Of a stretch of 64,000 nt of DNA, positions 34,469 through 44,337 are shown piece after piece (the stretch's first letter is position 1; every line of letters starts with the position of its first letter). This stretch comes from Parafrankia discariae. GTDB taxonomy: Bacteria > Actinomycetota > Actinomycetes > Frankiales > Frankiaceae. Below the pieces are notes generated by a model, which was given only the letters and a program-made list of their open reading frames with translations, was not told the origin of the DNA and made no database searches. The stretch lies in contig NZ_KB891203.1 of NCBI RefSeq assembly GCF_000373365.1, positions 44,437-108,436 of the forward strand. The letters run 5' to 3'. The position numbers and the translations under genes were made by a program.

Positions 34469-35794
34469 TTGACCGACCAGACCCCTCCTGGCCAGCCCTC
34501 CCCCGGTCCGGAGAACCAGGAGACCTGGAGGGCCCCCAACACCTCGTGGCAACAGCCACCCGATGCCGGCGGCCAGGCGGGTGCGGCGCCCGGGAGTCCC
34601 GGTAATCCCGGCGCTGCCGGCTCGGGCCAGGGCGGCGCGCCGTCCACCACGCCGCCGGCGCCCGTGCCGCAGTGGGGCACCGGTACACCGGGGCGGGAGG
34701 GCGGCGGATGGCCGTCCACCACGCCCGGCGGCGGGGTGGGCGGCGGCTGGGGCACGCCGCCGGCCGGCGGGCCCAACCCGGACGGCTCGTGGCCCGGGGC
34801 GGGACAGCAGCAGTGGCCCCAGCAGGGCACCGACACTCCGTGGGGTCAGCCAGGTCAGTCCGGCACCGGATGGCAGCAGCCCGCCGGCTATCAGCAGGGC
34901 GGCACGCCGGGCCAGTACCAGCAGGGCTACCAGCAGCCGGCCGACTACCAGCAGCAGGGCTACCAGCAGCCCCCCGCCGACTACCAGCAGGCGGGCTACC
35001 AGCAGGGCTACCAGCAGCCGGCCGACTACCAGCAGCAGGGCTACCAGCAGGGCTACCAGCAGCCCGGTTACCAGCAGGGATTCCCCCAGCAACAGGGCAA
35101 CTGGCCGCAGCCCGGCGGCCCGCCCCCGGGCCGGCCCCGCCGGAATCCAGCGATGATCATCATTCCGGTGGCCGTCGTCGCGGTCATCGTCCTGGGAGTG
35201 GTGATCGCCCTCGCGGTCGGCGGTGGCGACGGCTCGAATCCGACGGCCACACCGCCGGCGGTCACGAACCTCGGACCAGGCACGGTGCCCACCCTGACGG
35301 CACCCGCCGTCCCGGGCGCCACGACGGCCCCGCAGCAGCCGTCCGGTCCCGCCGGATGCACGCCGGTCGTGCCGCAGGGCGCGCCGCCCGCCGGCGCCCT
35401 GACCCTGGGCGGGACGGGCACGGTGGTCGGGACCGCGAGCTCGTCGGTCAGCGACTTCGAGGCCAAGGTGACGCTGAACAGCATCTGCAGCACCACCGGC
35501 CCGGCCGCCGACTACTCCGATCCGCCGGTGCAGGGCGCCAACTACATCCTGAACGTGACCGTCGAGGTCGTCCGCGGCGAGACGTCGGCGTCACCGGACG
35601 ACTTCTACGTCCAGACCTCGGACGGCAGCCGCTACGACGGCTCCTTCACCACGGTCGAGCCGAAGCTGTTCACCCTCGATCTGAAGGCCGGGCAGAAGGT
35701 GCGCGGCAACGTGGTCATCGACGCCCCGCCAGGTCATCACGTGCTGTCCTGGGAACCGCTGTTCGCGACGCAGCCTGCCAAGTTCCAGTTCTGA
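34469..35794 (+). CDS. Membrane protein with Tyr/Gln-repeat cytoplasmic region and DUF4352-like domain
   Basis: The 441-residue protein begins at a TTG (34469) with GAGAGGA 7 bases before. Residues 1-225 are Gly/Pro/Gln/Tyr-rich; about 141-205 are near-repeats of GYQQ, DYQQQ and GYQQP with no charge, like prion-type low-complexity regions. One membrane segment (about 230-250, MIIIPVAVVAVIVLGVV) follows, then a Thr/Pro linker and an external beta-rich domain (about 310-441: VSDFEAKVTLNSIC, NYILNVTVEVVRGE, VQTSDGSRYDGSF, KVRGNVVIDAP) of the DUF4352 type. Function is unknown; the repeats suggest phase separation or protein clustering under the membrane. Confidence 0.7.
   Translation: MTDQTPPGQPSPGPENQETWRAPNTSWQQPPDAGGQAGAAPGSPGNPGAAGSGQGGAPSTTPPAPVPQWGTGTPGREGGGWPSTTPGGGVGGGWGTPPAGGPNPDGSWPGAGQQQWPQQGTDTPWGQPGQSGTGWQQPAGYQQGGTPGQYQQGYQQPADYQQQGYQQPPADYQQAGYQQGYQQPADYQQQGYQQGYQQPGYQQGFPQQQGNWPQPGGPPPGRPRRNPAMIIIPVAVVAVIVLGVVIALAVGGGDGSNPTATPPAVTNLGPGTVPTLTAPAVPGATTAPQQPSGPAGCTPVVPQGAPPAGALTLGGTGTVVGTASSSVSDFEAKVTLNSICSTTGPAADYSDPPVQGANYILNVTVEVVRGETSASPDDFYVQTSDGSRYDGSFTTVEPKLFTLDLKAGQKVRGNVVIDAPPGHHVLSWEPLFATQPAKFQF
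34889..35080. repeat. Tyr-Gln-Gln codon repeats
   Basis: Degenerate tandem units built on TACCAGCAG(CAG)GGC and TACCAGCAGCCGGCCGAC encode repeated YQQG and YQQPAD. Units of 9-27 bases keep the frame. Confidence 0.85.
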
Positions 35795-35803
35795 CCCGGC
35801 AGG

Positions 35804-35851
35804 GGCCCCGTCCGGGCCCGTTCCAGCGCTGGAACGGGCCCGGACGGGGCC
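35804..35851. terminator. Long perfect palindrome, bidirectional terminator
   Basis: A 48-base perfect palindrome centred at 35827/35828 (left arm GGCCCCGTCCGGGCCCGTTC, then CAGC) lies between the Tyr/Gln-repeat gene (stop 35794, plus) and the HIT gene (stop 35891, minus). It should fold in both transcripts. Confidence 0.8.
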
Positions 35852-35890
35852 TCGGCGGCCCACCCGCGGCAGGGCCCGATCGTGGCCGGG

Positions 35891-36301
35891 TCAGACCCGG
35901 CGTGGCTCCGCCAGGGCCGCCCGAAGGCGCTCCGCGACGTCGTCCATCATCGCCGGATCGGGATCGGCGTCGGCGAGCGCGAAACTCATCTGCGACTCCG
36001 AGTCGATCGGGAACAGATGGATGTGGGCGTGCGGCACCTCCATCCCGGCGAGCATCGCCGCGACCCGCCGCGGCCTGAACACCGTGTCGATCGCCCGGCC
36101 GACGACGGCCGCGGCACCCCAGACCGCGCGCACCGTCTCGTCGGGCAGATCGATCCAGTGGTCGATCTCCAGGCGCGGCACGACGAGCGTGTGCCCGGGG
36201 CGGACCGGCGCGATGGAGAGGAACGCCACCGCCGACTCGTCCGAGTAGACGATGCGGCCCGGGAGCTCGCCGTTGATGATCCGGGTGAAGACACTGGCCA
36301 T
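35891..36301 (-). CDS. HIT-family hydrolase
   Basis: The 136-residue protein has the histidine triad HAHIHLFP near residues 95-102, preceded by the typical IINGELPGRIVYSDE and PGHTLVVPRLEIDHW. HIT proteins hydrolyse nucleotide phosphoramidates or dinucleoside polyphosphates such as AMP-lysine or Ap4A. Start is ATG at 36301 and length is normal. It is monocistronic: convergent with the repeat protein and divergent from the VOC gene. Confidence 0.92.
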   Translation of the reverse strand: MASVFTRIINGELPGRIVYSDESAVAFLSIAPVRPGHTLVVPRLEIDHWIDLPDETVRAVWGAAAVVGRAIDTVFRPRRVAAMLAGMEVPHAHIHLFPIDSESQMSFALADADPDPAMMDDVAERLRAALAEPRRV

Positions 36302-36603
36302 GGCCGGACCCTACCGAGATCGCCCGGGCGGCACCGCTCCGCCCGCCGGGCACCGGAAGGACCACCAGCCAAGCTGGACGCGCCCGATCGCTGCCCGCCT
36401 CATGGCCGGTCTCATCGCCGACGTCACAGCCCGTCGCGGGCTGAGGTCACGCGCTGGGATCGTGGCCGGCCGCGAGCGGCATTATCACACTCAGAACCAT
36501 ACGATAGCGGGCAATAGCGACTAACGGGAAACGCAATCCGCAAAGAGGTCCAGAAGGACACGCCGACAGCACTCCGGTGCGCCAACAAACCTGGCCATAC
36601 GGA
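36302..36603. other. AT-richer divergent intergenic region
   Basis: Between HIT (minus) and VOC (plus). The stretch 36478-36600 is clearly less GC-rich than the surroundings and has repeats of ATAGCG around 36504-36520. No gene or secure promoter is seen; a GTG at 36577 could start the VOC gene nine codons earlier. Confidence 0.55.
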
Positions 36604-37095
36604 ATGATGCTCCGGGTGGCGTGGTTTGAGACGAACGGCATCAGGGTCGCCCGTATCAGCGTCGACTGCACCGATGTGGACACGATGGTCCGGTTCTGGT
36701 CCAACGCACTCGGTTACGAGGTGTCCGAGCAGGGCGGCGACTCGGCTGTCCTGCGCCATCCCGCCGGTGCCGGGCCCAAGCTGCTGCTCCGGCGGCGGCC
36801 CGAGCCACGGGCCGCCCGCGGCGGGCAAAGACCACAACGGTGGGCCGCGCGCCGGGCCGGCCGCCGTCCGGAACCGGAGCAGGACGCCGCGGACGAGACG
36901 GGTAACCGCCTGCACCTGGAGCTGTACGCCGTCGACGCGGAGCGGGTGATCGGCTGGCTGTCGTCGCTGGGCGCGCGCCAGCTCGCCCGGTACGAGGCCG
37001 ACGGGGAGACCGGTTTCGTGCTGCGCGACCCCGAGGGCAACGAGTTCCGGGTGATGAACGCCGGGCCGACCGCCTTCGCCCGGCCGTTCGCCTGA
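36604..37095 (+). CDS. VOC-family (glyoxalase/bleomycin-resistance-like) protein
   Basis: The 163-residue protein (ATG at 36604; GTG at 36577 also possible) has the VOC halves: VARISVDCTDVDTMVRFWSNALGYE at the start and LHLELYA, VIGWLSSLGAR, ETGFVLRDPEGNEF at the end. Between them lies an Arg/Pro-rich insertion of about 35 residues with RRPEP twice, where related proteins have a short PEP loop. VOC proteins bind a metal and a small ligand; the ligand is unknown. The insertion may come from a local duplication or a pair of frameshifts. Confidence 0.7.
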   Translation: MMLRVAWFETNGIRVARISVDCTDVDTMVRFWSNALGYEVSEQGGDSAVLRHPAGAGPKLLLRRRPEPRAARGGQRPQRWAARRAGRRPEPEQDAADETGNRLHLELYAVDAERVIGWLSSLGARQLARYEADGETGFVLRDPEGNEFRVMNAGPTAFARPFA

Positions 37096-37155
37096 AGCAC
37101 GCGGCCGGGCCGGGGGCGGCGGAGTCCTGTCGTACCCACGGCCTAGGGTGTCGCC

Positions 37156-38937
37156 GTGTGCCCAGTCCCCGTGCCGTCCGGCGGCGTGCCGCGTCAGGCC
37201 AGCCTGGCGGAGCTCGGCCGGCCGCTGTCGGACCTGACCTTCGTCGTCGTCGACCTGGAGACCACCGGCGGTTCCCCGGCCACGAGTGAGATCACCGAGA
37301 TCGGCGCCGTGCGGGTGCGGGGCGGCCGGATCCTCGGTGAGATGTCGAGCCTGGTCCGGCCGTCGGCGCCCATCCCGGCCTTCATCTCCGTGCTCACCGG
37401 CATCACCGACGCCATGGTCGCCACCGCCCCGAGCATCGGCGAGGTCGTGCCCACGTTCCTGGAGTTCGCCCGGGGGGCGGTGCTGGTGGCCCACAACGCC
37501 CCGTTCGACCTCGGCTTCCTGCGCGCCGCCGCCACGGCGTGCGGCTACCCCGCTCCGGCCTGGGAGCACCTCGACACGGTGCGGATCGCGCGCCGCGTCA
37601 TCAGCCGCGACGAGACCCGCGACTGCCGGCTGTCCTCCCTGGCCGCCCTCTTCGGCAGCGCGACCCAGCCGAACCACCGGGCGCTGGCCGACGCCCGGGC
37701 GACGGTCGACGTCCTGCACGGGCTGTTCGGGCGGCTGGGCAACCTCGGCGTCACCACGATCGAGGACCTGCACGCGTACAGCGCGCGGGTCTCCCCCGCC
37801 CAGCGGCGCAAGCGGCACCTCGCTGACGACCTGCCCACCGGCCCCGGCGTCTACGTGTTCCGCGACGGCACCGGGCGCCCGCTGTACGTCGGCACGTCCC
37901 GGTCGATCCGCTCGCGGGTGCGTAATTACTTCACCGCCAGCGAGCCCCGGAGCCGGATGGCGGAGATGGTCGCGATCGCCGAGCGGGTCGACGCGATCGA
38001 GTGCGCGCACGCGCTCGAGGCCGAGGTGCGCGAACTGCGGCTGATCGCCGAGTACAAGCCGCCGTACAACCGCCGCTCCCGCTTCCCCGAGCGGGCCGTC
38101 TACCTACGGCTCACCGACGAGCCGTTCCCCCGGCTCTCCCGGGTCCGCTCGGTCGGCGACGGTGTGACGTCGCTGGGGCCCTTCGGCAGCGCGGCCGCGG
38201 CCGAGTCGGCGGCCACGGCGCTGCTGGAGGCGATCCCGCTGCGCCAGTGCTCGACCCGGCTCTCGCCACGCCGCCCGACGACCGCGTGCGCGCTGGCCGA
38301 GCTGGGGCGCTGCGGGGCGCCGTGCGACGGCCGGGAGGGGGTCGCCGAGTACGGCCGGCACGTCGCCGCGGCACGCGGCGCGATGACCGCCGACCCGCGG
38401 CCCGTCCTGGACGTGCTGGAGGGGCGCATCGCCCGGCTGTCCGCCGACCAGCGCTACGAGGAGGCCGCCGGGGTCCGTGACCGGCTCGCGGCCTATGTGC
38501 GGGCCGTCGCGCGCATGCAACGGCTGACCGCCCTGACCGGCGTCGACGAGCTGGTCGCCGCGGCGCCGACCGCCGACGCCGGGTGGGATCTCACCGTCGT
38601 CCGCCGCGGCCGGCTGGTCTCCGCGGCCTCGGTGCCGCGCGGGATCGACCCGAGGCCCTGGGTCGACGCCGTGGTCGCCAGCGCGGAGACCGTCCGGCCG
38701 CTGCCCGGCCCCACCCCGTGCGCCTCGGTCGAGGAGACCGAGCGGATCGGCCGGTGGCTGACCGGGCCCGGCGTGCGCCTGGTCCGGCTGGACGGCGAGT
38801 GGAGCTGGCCCGCCCACGGCGCGATCCGCGCGGCGCGGCGCTTCGACGTCCGCTCCGACGTCCACTCCGGCAGCGGTTCGGACGGCGGGTCGGACCGCCG
38901 GACCGGCCAAACCACCAGGGGCCGCCCCCGTCGATGA
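37156..38937 (+). CDS. DnaQ exonuclease-UvrC/Cho nuclease fusion (Rv2191 type)
   Basis: The 593-residue protein joins two nucleases. Residues about 25-195 are a DEDDh 3'-5' exonuclease: VVDLETTGG, SEITEIGAVRV, LVAHNAPFDLGFL and HRALADARATVD. Residues about 225-300 are a GIY-YIG domain: PTGPGVYVFRDG, PLYVGTSRSIRSRVRNYF and EAEVRELRLIAEYKPPYN. A UvrC-like region with Cys (GRCGAPCDG) and a UVR-type helix pair (LEGRIARLSADQRYEEAAGVRDRL, in pieces) follow. It likely nicks and trims damaged DNA. The same fusion occurs at this place in M. tuberculosis. Start is GTG at 37156; the C-terminal end is disordered. Confidence 0.9.
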   Translation: MCPVPVPSGGVPRQASLAELGRPLSDLTFVVVDLETTGGSPATSEITEIGAVRVRGGRILGEMSSLVRPSAPIPAFISVLTGITDAMVATAPSIGEVVPTFLEFARGAVLVAHNAPFDLGFLRAAATACGYPAPAWEHLDTVRIARRVISRDETRDCRLSSLAALFGSATQPNHRALADARATVDVLHGLFGRLGNLGVTTIEDLHAYSARVSPAQRRKRHLADDLPTGPGVYVFRDGTGRPLYVGTSRSIRSRVRNYFTASEPRSRMAEMVAIAERVDAIECAHALEAEVRELRLIAEYKPPYNRRSRFPERAVYLRLTDEPFPRLSRVRSVGDGVTSLGPFGSAAAAESAATALLEAIPLRQCSTRLSPRRPTTACALAELGRCGAPCDGREGVAEYGRHVAAARGAMTADPRPVLDVLEGRIARLSADQRYEEAAGVRDRLAAYVRAVARMQRLTALTGVDELVAAAPTADAGWDLTVVRRGRLVSAASVPRGIDPRPWVDAVVASAETVRPLPGPTPCASVEETERIGRWLTGPGVRLVRLDGEWSWPAHGAIRAARRFDVRSDVHSGSGSDGGSDRRTGQTTRGRPRR

Positions 38938-39036
38938 CGGAAACGGCCCCTCGGTGCTTCAGCGTGCCTGTCCTCGAGTGTGCCTGCGGGCGCCCGCCCC
39001 GGGCCCGGCGGCCGGGTCCGGGGGGCTCGCGGCGGG

Positions 39037-40671
39037 TCAGTGCTTGGTCTGACCGCCGCCGACCGTCGAACCGGCGCCCTCGCCGTCCGCCGGCTTCTCG
39101 GACTCCTCGGTGAAGAACCCGCCGACGGCCTTGCCGGCCCGGCGCACGAGGCCCGTGCCGTGCTGGCCGTTCCCGTGGCCGTCACCGGCCGTGAGCGCGA
39201 ACCGGTCGTTCGGCACGACCGGGTAGTCGGGCACCGCCGGCGGCTTGGGCCGGTGGTCCTCGACGAACTCGCCGTTGGGCAGCTGACGGATGATGCCCGT
39301 CTCGATGCCGTGCGCGGTGATCTCCGCGTCCCGCTCGTTGAGGTGGATGCAGAGCTTCTTGGTGACCACGTAGGCGATCGGCGGCACGACGATCAGCCCG
39401 ACCCGGCCCGCCCACGTCATCGCGTTCAGCGAGATGCTGAAGGTGTGGGCGATGATGTCGTTCCCACCGGAGATCCACAGCACCAGGTAGAAGCTGATGC
39501 TCATCGCGCCGAGCGCCGTGCGGGTCGGTGCCTCCCGCGGGCGCTGCAGCAGGTTGTGCGACGCCTTGTCCCCGGTGAACTTCGCCTCCAGGAACGGGTA
39601 GACCGCCAGCAGCGTGAACAGCACGCCCGGCAGGACCGCCGTCGGCCACAGCAGCGGCGGGATGGTGTGCCCGAGGCCGCGGAACTCCCACGGCGGCATG
39701 AGCCGGGTGGAGCCGTCCAGGAAGCCGATGTACCAGTCGGGCTGGGACGCCGAGCTGACCTTGGCCGGGTCGTAGGGGCCGAACGTCCAGATCGGGTTGA
39801 TCTGGGCGAGGCCGCCCAGCAGCGCGAGCACCGCGAAGGTCAGCATGAAGAAGCCGCCGGACTTCACCGCGAACACCGGGAACACCCGGTGGCCGATCAC
39901 GTTGTGCTCGGTCTTGCCCGGGCCGGGGAAGTCGGTGTGCTTCTGGTGCCACAGGATGCCCAGGTGGGCTCCGATCAGCGCGAGCAGCACGCCCGGCACG
40001 AGCAGGATGTGCACGACGTAGAGCCGCGGGATGAAGTTCTCACCCGGGAACTCGCCGTTGAACACCAGGAACGACGCCCAGGTCCCGATGATCGGGATGG
40101 ACTGGGCGATCGACGCCGCGATCCGCAGGCCGGTGCCGGAGAGCAGGTCGTCGGGCAGCGAGTAGCCGGCGAAGCCCTCGACCAGGCCCAGCATCAGCAG
40201 GCCGATGCCGATCAGCCAGTTGACCTCGCGGGGCTTGCGGTAGGCACCGGTGAAGAACACCCGCAGCAGGTGCACCACGATCGACGCGACGAAGATCAGC
40301 GCCGCCCAGTGGTGGATCTGGCGGAACACCAGGCCGGCCCGGGTGTCGAAGCTGATGTCCAGCGTCGACGCATAGGCCCGGCTCATCTCGACGCCCTTGA
40401 GCGGCACGTACGAGCCGTTGTAGATGACCTCGACGTTCGACGGGTCGAAGAACAGCGTCAGGTAGATCCCGGTCAGCAGCAGGATGACGAAGCTGTAGAG
40501 CGCGATCTCACCGATCATGAACGACCAGTGGTCCGGGAAGACCTTGTTCAGGTTGCGGCGGATGGCCGCCTGCGTCCCGAACCGTTCGTCGATCGCCCGG
40601 TTCGCCTTGCGCGCCGGCGTCGGCCGCTTCTGGAACTTCGGAGTGGTCACGGAGGCGGGTTCGGCGGTCAT
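39037..40671 (-). CDS. qcrB: Cytochrome bc1 complex cytochrome b subunit QcrB
   Basis: QcrB carries the quinol sites and two b hemes of the menaquinol-cytochrome c reductase in the membrane. The 544-residue protein has the heme-binding helices ([20 protein letters not shown] and [18 protein letters not shown], giving two His each), the Qo-site stretch IWTFGPYDP in place of PEWY-type ends, and further helices to about residue 440. A soluble C-terminal extension is typical of actinobacteria. Its ATG overlaps the qcrA stop by 4 bases. It is the last gene of ctaE-qcrC-qcrA-qcrB. Confidence 0.96.
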   Translation of the reverse strand: MTAEPASVTTPKFQKRPTPARKANRAIDERFGTQAAIRRNLNKVFPDHWSFMIGEIALYSFVILLLTGIYLTLFFDPSNVEVIYNGSYVPLKGVEMSRAYASTLDISFDTRAGLVFRQIHHWAALIFVASIVVHLLRVFFTGAYRKPREVNWLIGIGLLMLGLVEGFAGYSLPDDLLSGTGLRIAASIAQSIPIIGTWASFLVFNGEFPGENFIPRLYVVHILLVPGVLLALIGAHLGILWHQKHTDFPGPGKTEHNVIGHRVFPVFAVKSGGFFMLTFAVLALLGGLAQINPIWTFGPYDPAKVSSASQPDWYIGFLDGSTRLMPPWEFRGLGHTIPPLLWPTAVLPGVLFTLLAVYPFLEAKFTGDKASHNLLQRPREAPTRTALGAMSISFYLVLWISGGNDIIAHTFSISLNAMTWAGRVGLIVVPPIAYVVTKKLCIHLNERDAEITAHGIETGIIRQLPNGEFVEDHRPKPPAVPDYPVVPNDRFALTAGDGHGNGQHGTGLVRRAGKAVGGFFTEESEKPADGEGAGSTVGGGQTKH

Positions 40672-41996
40672 GAGCGCTCCCAGAACGCGGCGCCGACGGG
40701 CTCGGTGTAGTCCCCGTCACGGGCGATGAAGTAGCCCTCGTCATCCACCGCGATGGCGAGCTGCGGCAGCGAACGGCTGGCCGGCCCGAAGATCGCCCGG
40801 CACCCGTCAGGCACGTCGAACACCGACTGGTGGCAGGGGCAGAGCAGGTGGTGCGTCTGCTGCTCGTACAGGCTGACCGGGCAGCCGGCGTGCGTGCAGA
40901 TCTTCGAGTAGGCGACGTGACCGTCCACGGCCCAGTCCTCGCGGCCCTCGCGCGGCTTGTTGATGCCGGGCTCGAGCCGGATGAGGATCGTCGTGCTGTC
41001 GGCCTTGCTGTGGACGTCCAGCTTGGGCTCGTAGGAGATGCTGCCGTCGGACTCCTTGACCGGCACCGCCGGCAGCACCGTCTCGATGCCGCCGATCGCG
41101 ACGTCACCGATCTTGACGTACCGGCCCTGCAGGTTGACCAGCCGAGCGCCCTTGACCCAGTGGGTGTGGTCGAGCTTCTTGCCGGGCTTGCTGTTGGTCA
41201 GGTTCAGCAACGGGATCACGAGCAGGCCACCGAGGACCGTTCCGGCGCCCAGGAGGCTGCGCCGAAGCAGCGGGTACCTGGCGAGGCCGGTGTCGGCGAA
41301 GCCGAGGGCGACCTCCTCCTCGGTGACGGCGATCTCCTCCGGCGCGGAGGTGAACTCGTGCCGCTCCTGCACCGCCTGCTCGTGCGGCATCAGGCGCTTG
41401 GCCCAGAGGATCATGCCGATGCCGAGGCCGCCGACGGCCAGGCCGAGGGCGCTGCCCATCGCCGGGGTGTAGTACTGCTTGTGCTTGTCGCCGACGAAGT
41501 TGGTGACGATGAAGCCCACCGTGCCGACGACCGAGATCAGGAACCAGAAGGCGATGAGCCGCTCGGCGCGCCGGGAGGCCCGCCGGTCGTACTCCGCGGA
41601 GTGCGGGGCCCGGGGGGTGACTCCCCCGCCGGCACCGCCGCCCGCGCCCTGGGCGGTCAGGGTCGACGTCCCGCCCGAGCGCATGACCGTCGTCTCCGGG
41701 GTCCGGGAGGAGTCGGTCTGGTGCGGGGGCGTGCCGAGCACCTCGGGCCCGTCGTGCCCCGCGTCGGGGACGTCGGGGCCACCGGCCACCCTGGGGTCGG
41801 CGCCGTCCTTGGCGTGCCCGGCCGTGTCGACCGGGTGCTTGGTCCTGTTGAAGATGCTGCTCATCGAGTCCTGGTCTGATTTGTCGGCCGGCTCTCCCTG
41901 ATAGCCGGCGTAGTGCATGCGCCGCTGCGGCGAGTCCGGTGGCAGTTCGCCGCCGTCCGCGGACTCCGGCCCGGTCGGGCCCTGGTTGGCGCTCAC
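40668..41996 (-). CDS. qcrA: Rieske iron-sulfur subunit QcrA
   Basis: QcrA transfers electrons from quinol to cytochrome c1 through a 2Fe-2S cluster. The 442-residue protein has a 140-residue hydrophilic N-terminus, three membrane segments ([51 protein letters not shown]) as in actinobacteria, and a C-terminal Rieske fold with CTHAGCP and [11 protein letters not shown] ligand motifs plus [10 protein letters not shown]. The GTG at 41996 overlaps the qcrC stop by 4 bases. The N-terminal extension is longer than I expect for the family and is Gly/Asp/Pro-rich. Confidence 0.95.
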   Translation of the reverse strand: MSANQGPTGPESADGGELPPDSPQRRMHYAGYQGEPADKSDQDSMSSIFNRTKHPVDTAGHAKDGADPRVAGGPDVPDAGHDGPEVLGTPPHQTDSSRTPETTVMRSGGTSTLTAQGAGGGAGGGVTPRAPHSAEYDRRASRRAERLIAFWFLISVVGTVGFIVTNFVGDKHKQYYTPAMGSALGLAVGGLGIGMILWAKRLMPHEQAVQERHEFTSAPEEIAVTEEEVALGFADTGLARYPLLRRSLLGAGTVLGGLLVIPLLNLTNSKPGKKLDHTHWVKGARLVNLQGRYVKIGDVAIGGIETVLPAVPVKESDGSISYEPKLDVHSKADSTTILIRLEPGINKPREGREDWAVDGHVAYSKICTHAGCPVSLYEQQTHHLLCPCHQSVFDVPDGCRAIFGPASRSLPQLAIAVDDEGYFIARDGDYTEPVGAAFWERS

Positions 41997-42886
41997 AGCT
42001 TCTGCCTCGCTCCGATCCAGAGGCAGACGCCGAGCAGCGCGCCGATGCCTATGACCCACGCGACCAGGCCTTCGGGGACCGGTCCGTACTTACCGATCGA
42101 GGAACCGCCGGGCGACGGGGTGTCCTGCAGGTGCCGGACGTACGCGGCGACCGCGACGGCCTCGTCGTCGTTGATCTGACCGGGGCCGAACACCGGCATC
42201 GACTCCGGGCCGGTCCGCATCGCCTCGACGACCTGCTCGGGCGTGGCCTGGCTCAGCGACGGCGCGAACTTGCCGTAGGTGAGCGGGGCGCCCGCGCCGG
42301 CGGCCTGGTGGCACTGGGCGCAGTTCGCGAGGAAGAGCTCACCGCCCTCGGCGAGGTCGGCGTCGTTGAGATCCGCGTCCGTCAGCTCGGGCACCTGCGT
42401 GCCGCCGCCCAGGGTCTGGACGTAGGCCGCGACCTGGTCGATCTGGGTCTCCGAGTACGACGGGGGCTTGCGGTCGGCCTGGGCCGCCGGGGCGGCGAGC
42501 GGCATGCGGCCGGTGGACATCTGGAAGTCCACCGCGGCCGCGCCGACGCCGACCAGGCTCGGGCCCTCGGTCGAGCCCTGGGCGTTCAGCCCGTGGCAGG
42601 TCGCGCAGCCCTGCAGGAACAGGGCGCGGCCCTGGCGCACGGCCTCGTTGGCGTCCGGCGTCTCCGTCGCGTTGCCGCCGGGAGCGAGCACCGTCCACAT
42701 CACCCCCGTCGCCAGCAGGCCGAGGAGAAGAACGATGGACGACGACCGCCGTCGGCGGCGCGCGGAGGTCGACCGGGATCGCCCGGCGTTCCTCACCGAG
42801 ATGAGCCGGGGTCTGCCGGCCTCGCCCGCGGACGAGGTCGGGGACGCCGCGGCTCCGGATGCCTTGGATGTGGTCATGTCGCTCAC
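41993..42886 (-). CDS. qcrC: Diheme cytochrome c subunit QcrC
   Basis: The 297-residue protein has two covalent heme motifs, CATCH near residue 94 and CAQCH near residue 190, with downstream Met ligands in GRMPL and ESMPVF. It has an N-terminal membrane anchor ([19 protein letters not shown]) behind a long basic tail and a C-terminal membrane helix ([20 protein letters not shown]). Two hemes let it pass electrons directly to the aa3 oxidase without a soluble cytochrome. The GTG at 42886 overlaps the ctaE stop by 4 bases. Confidence 0.96.
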   Translation of the reverse strand: MSDMTTSKASGAAASPTSSAGEAGRPRLISVRNAGRSRSTSARRRRRSSSIVLLLGLLATGVMWTVLAPGGNATETPDANEAVRQGRALFLQGCATCHGLNAQGSTEGPSLVGVGAAAVDFQMSTGRMPLAAPAAQADRKPPSYSETQIDQVAAYVQTLGGGTQVPELTDADLNDADLAEGGELFLANCAQCHQAAGAGAPLTYGKFAPSLSQATPEQVVEAMRTGPESMPVFGPGQINDDEAVAVAAYVRHLQDTPSPGGSSIGKYGPVPEGLVAWVIGIGALLGVCLWIGARQKL

Positions 42887-43521
42887 TGGAGGAGGTAGAT
42901 GGTGGCGAACAGGGCGATCCAGACGACGTCGACGAAGTGCCAGTAGTACGACACGACGATCGCTGACGTCGCCTTCTCAGGCGTGAACCGCCCGTAGGTC
43001 GACCTGGCCAGCACCAGAACGAAGGCGACCAGCCCGCCGATCACATGCAACCCGTGGAAGCCGGTGGTCAGGTAGTACACCGACCCGTAGCCGTGCGACG
43101 CCAGGGTGAACTCGTTCTCCTTGAAGTACTCCCAGGCCTGGCCACCGACGAAGACAAGCCCCATCAGCAGCGAGATCAGGTACCAGCGGCGCAGACCGAT
43201 GACGTCGCCGCGCTCCGCGGCGAACACCCCGAGCTGGCAGGTCACACTGGACAGGACCAGGATCACCGTGAAGAACAGCGCGTAGGCGACGTGCAGGTGC
43301 ACGGGACCGATCTCGGACCCGGCGGGGTCACCGGTGACCGGCGGCCAGTTGCCGCTGTTGACCGAGCGGATCGTGTAGTACATCGCGAACAGGGCCGCGA
43401 AGAACATCAGCTCCGACGACAGCCACACCACTGTGCCGACCGAGACCATCGAGGGACGGTTGGCCGCCGGGTGCGCTGGAGGAGCCTTCTCGAGGACAGG
43501 GGCTGAGGCCACGACGGTCAT
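42883..43521 (-). CDS. ctaE: Cytochrome c oxidase subunit III CtaE
   Basis: Subunit III of the aa3 oxidase, a five-helix membrane protein of 212 residues. Features include [23 protein letters not shown] (in pieces), [31 protein letters not shown] and [21 protein letters not shown]. The ATG at 43521 was chosen by the conserved N-terminal length. It heads ctaE-qcrC-qcrA-qcrB, all joined by 4-base overlaps, so the upstream 280-base gap must hold the operon promoter. Confidence 0.95.
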   Translation of the reverse strand: MTVVASAPVLEKAPPAHPAANRPSMVSVGTVVWLSSELMFFAALFAMYYTIRSVNSGNWPPVTGDPAGSEIGPVHLHVAYALFFTVILVLSSVTCQLGVFAAERGDVIGLRRWYLISLLMGLVFVGGQAWEYFKENEFTLASHGYGSVYYLTTGFHGLHVIGGLVAFVLVLARSTYGRFTPEKATSAIVVSYYWHFVDVVWIALFATIYLLQ

Positions 43522-43801
43522 TCTGGCATGTGACGCCGCACGCGCCACCGTAGGTTCGACAATCGGTAGGACTACACGGCGTCGACGACGCCCGGATCGC
43601 CTCCCGGCGCGGCCGGAAATTTTGCTCCACGACCACGAAGCTCCTGCTAACACGCAGGTTCTGGTACCTGACGAGACGTCGGCCACGCCCGGCGGCGACC
43701 CGGGAATCCGCCTGTTGTTGTGTCCCTCACCCGGGGCGCCGCGCCGCGCCGAGGGTGGCCCGGACGGCTCAGTCCGCGCGGGGTGGTGACCGTTCGGCGG
43801 C

Positions 43802-44200
43802 TCAGTCCGCGAGGGCGGCGAGCGCCCGGACGCCCTCCGCGGGGAGGGTGATCCCCTCCTCCGTTCCGGGGTCGACGGCGAGCATGAGATCACCGGCGGG
43901 CCACGTCCGCAGCAACGCGGCCAGTGGCACCCGGCGGTAGCGCCCGACACTCGGCAGCGCGTCGACGAGGCGCCGCTCCGAGGTGAAGGTGGGGACGAAC
44001 TGCTGACCGTCGGGCTGCTCGGCGACGGGCAGTCGCACCACGCGGGCGTCGCCGTTGTCCCTGGCCGGGTCGCTGACGTCCGGAACGAGGACGTCCGAGG
44101 TGGCGAGCGCGCCCAGCGCGGCCGTGTCGTCCTGGTCGTGCGCGAGCCGGTGCAGGGCGTCGCCCGCCCGGGTGGTCTCCTCGTTGGCGTCGTCGGTCAC
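43802..44200 (-). CDS. SseB-family protein
   Basis: A 132-residue protein starting at GTG 44200 with AGGAG 7 bases before. The middle and end have the SseB N-terminal-domain pattern: [25 protein letters not shown], then [29 protein letters not shown]. SseB-like proteins are small soluble proteins of poorly known role, some linked to rhodanese-type sulfur or serine sensitivity functions. It lies 137 bases downstream of DUF3501 on the same strand and is probably part of the Fur-rubrerythrin group. Confidence 0.75.
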   Translation of the reverse strand: MTDDANEETTRAGDALHRLAHDQDDTAALGALATSDVLVPDVSDPARDNGDARVVRLPVAEQPDGQQFVPTFTSERRLVDALPSVGRYRRVPLAALLRTWPAGDLMLAVDPGTEEGITLPAEGVRALAALAD

Positions 44201-44337
44201 AGCGGGCTCCTGTCGATCCGGGAGGCGTGCCTTCTGTGGCCACGCATACCCGGCTCCGGCCGCGCGTACCCGGCTCCGGGGCACGGACCCGGGCCCGACC
44301 ACACAGGCCCGGCCCGGGACAGCCGGCCCGCGTCGGG

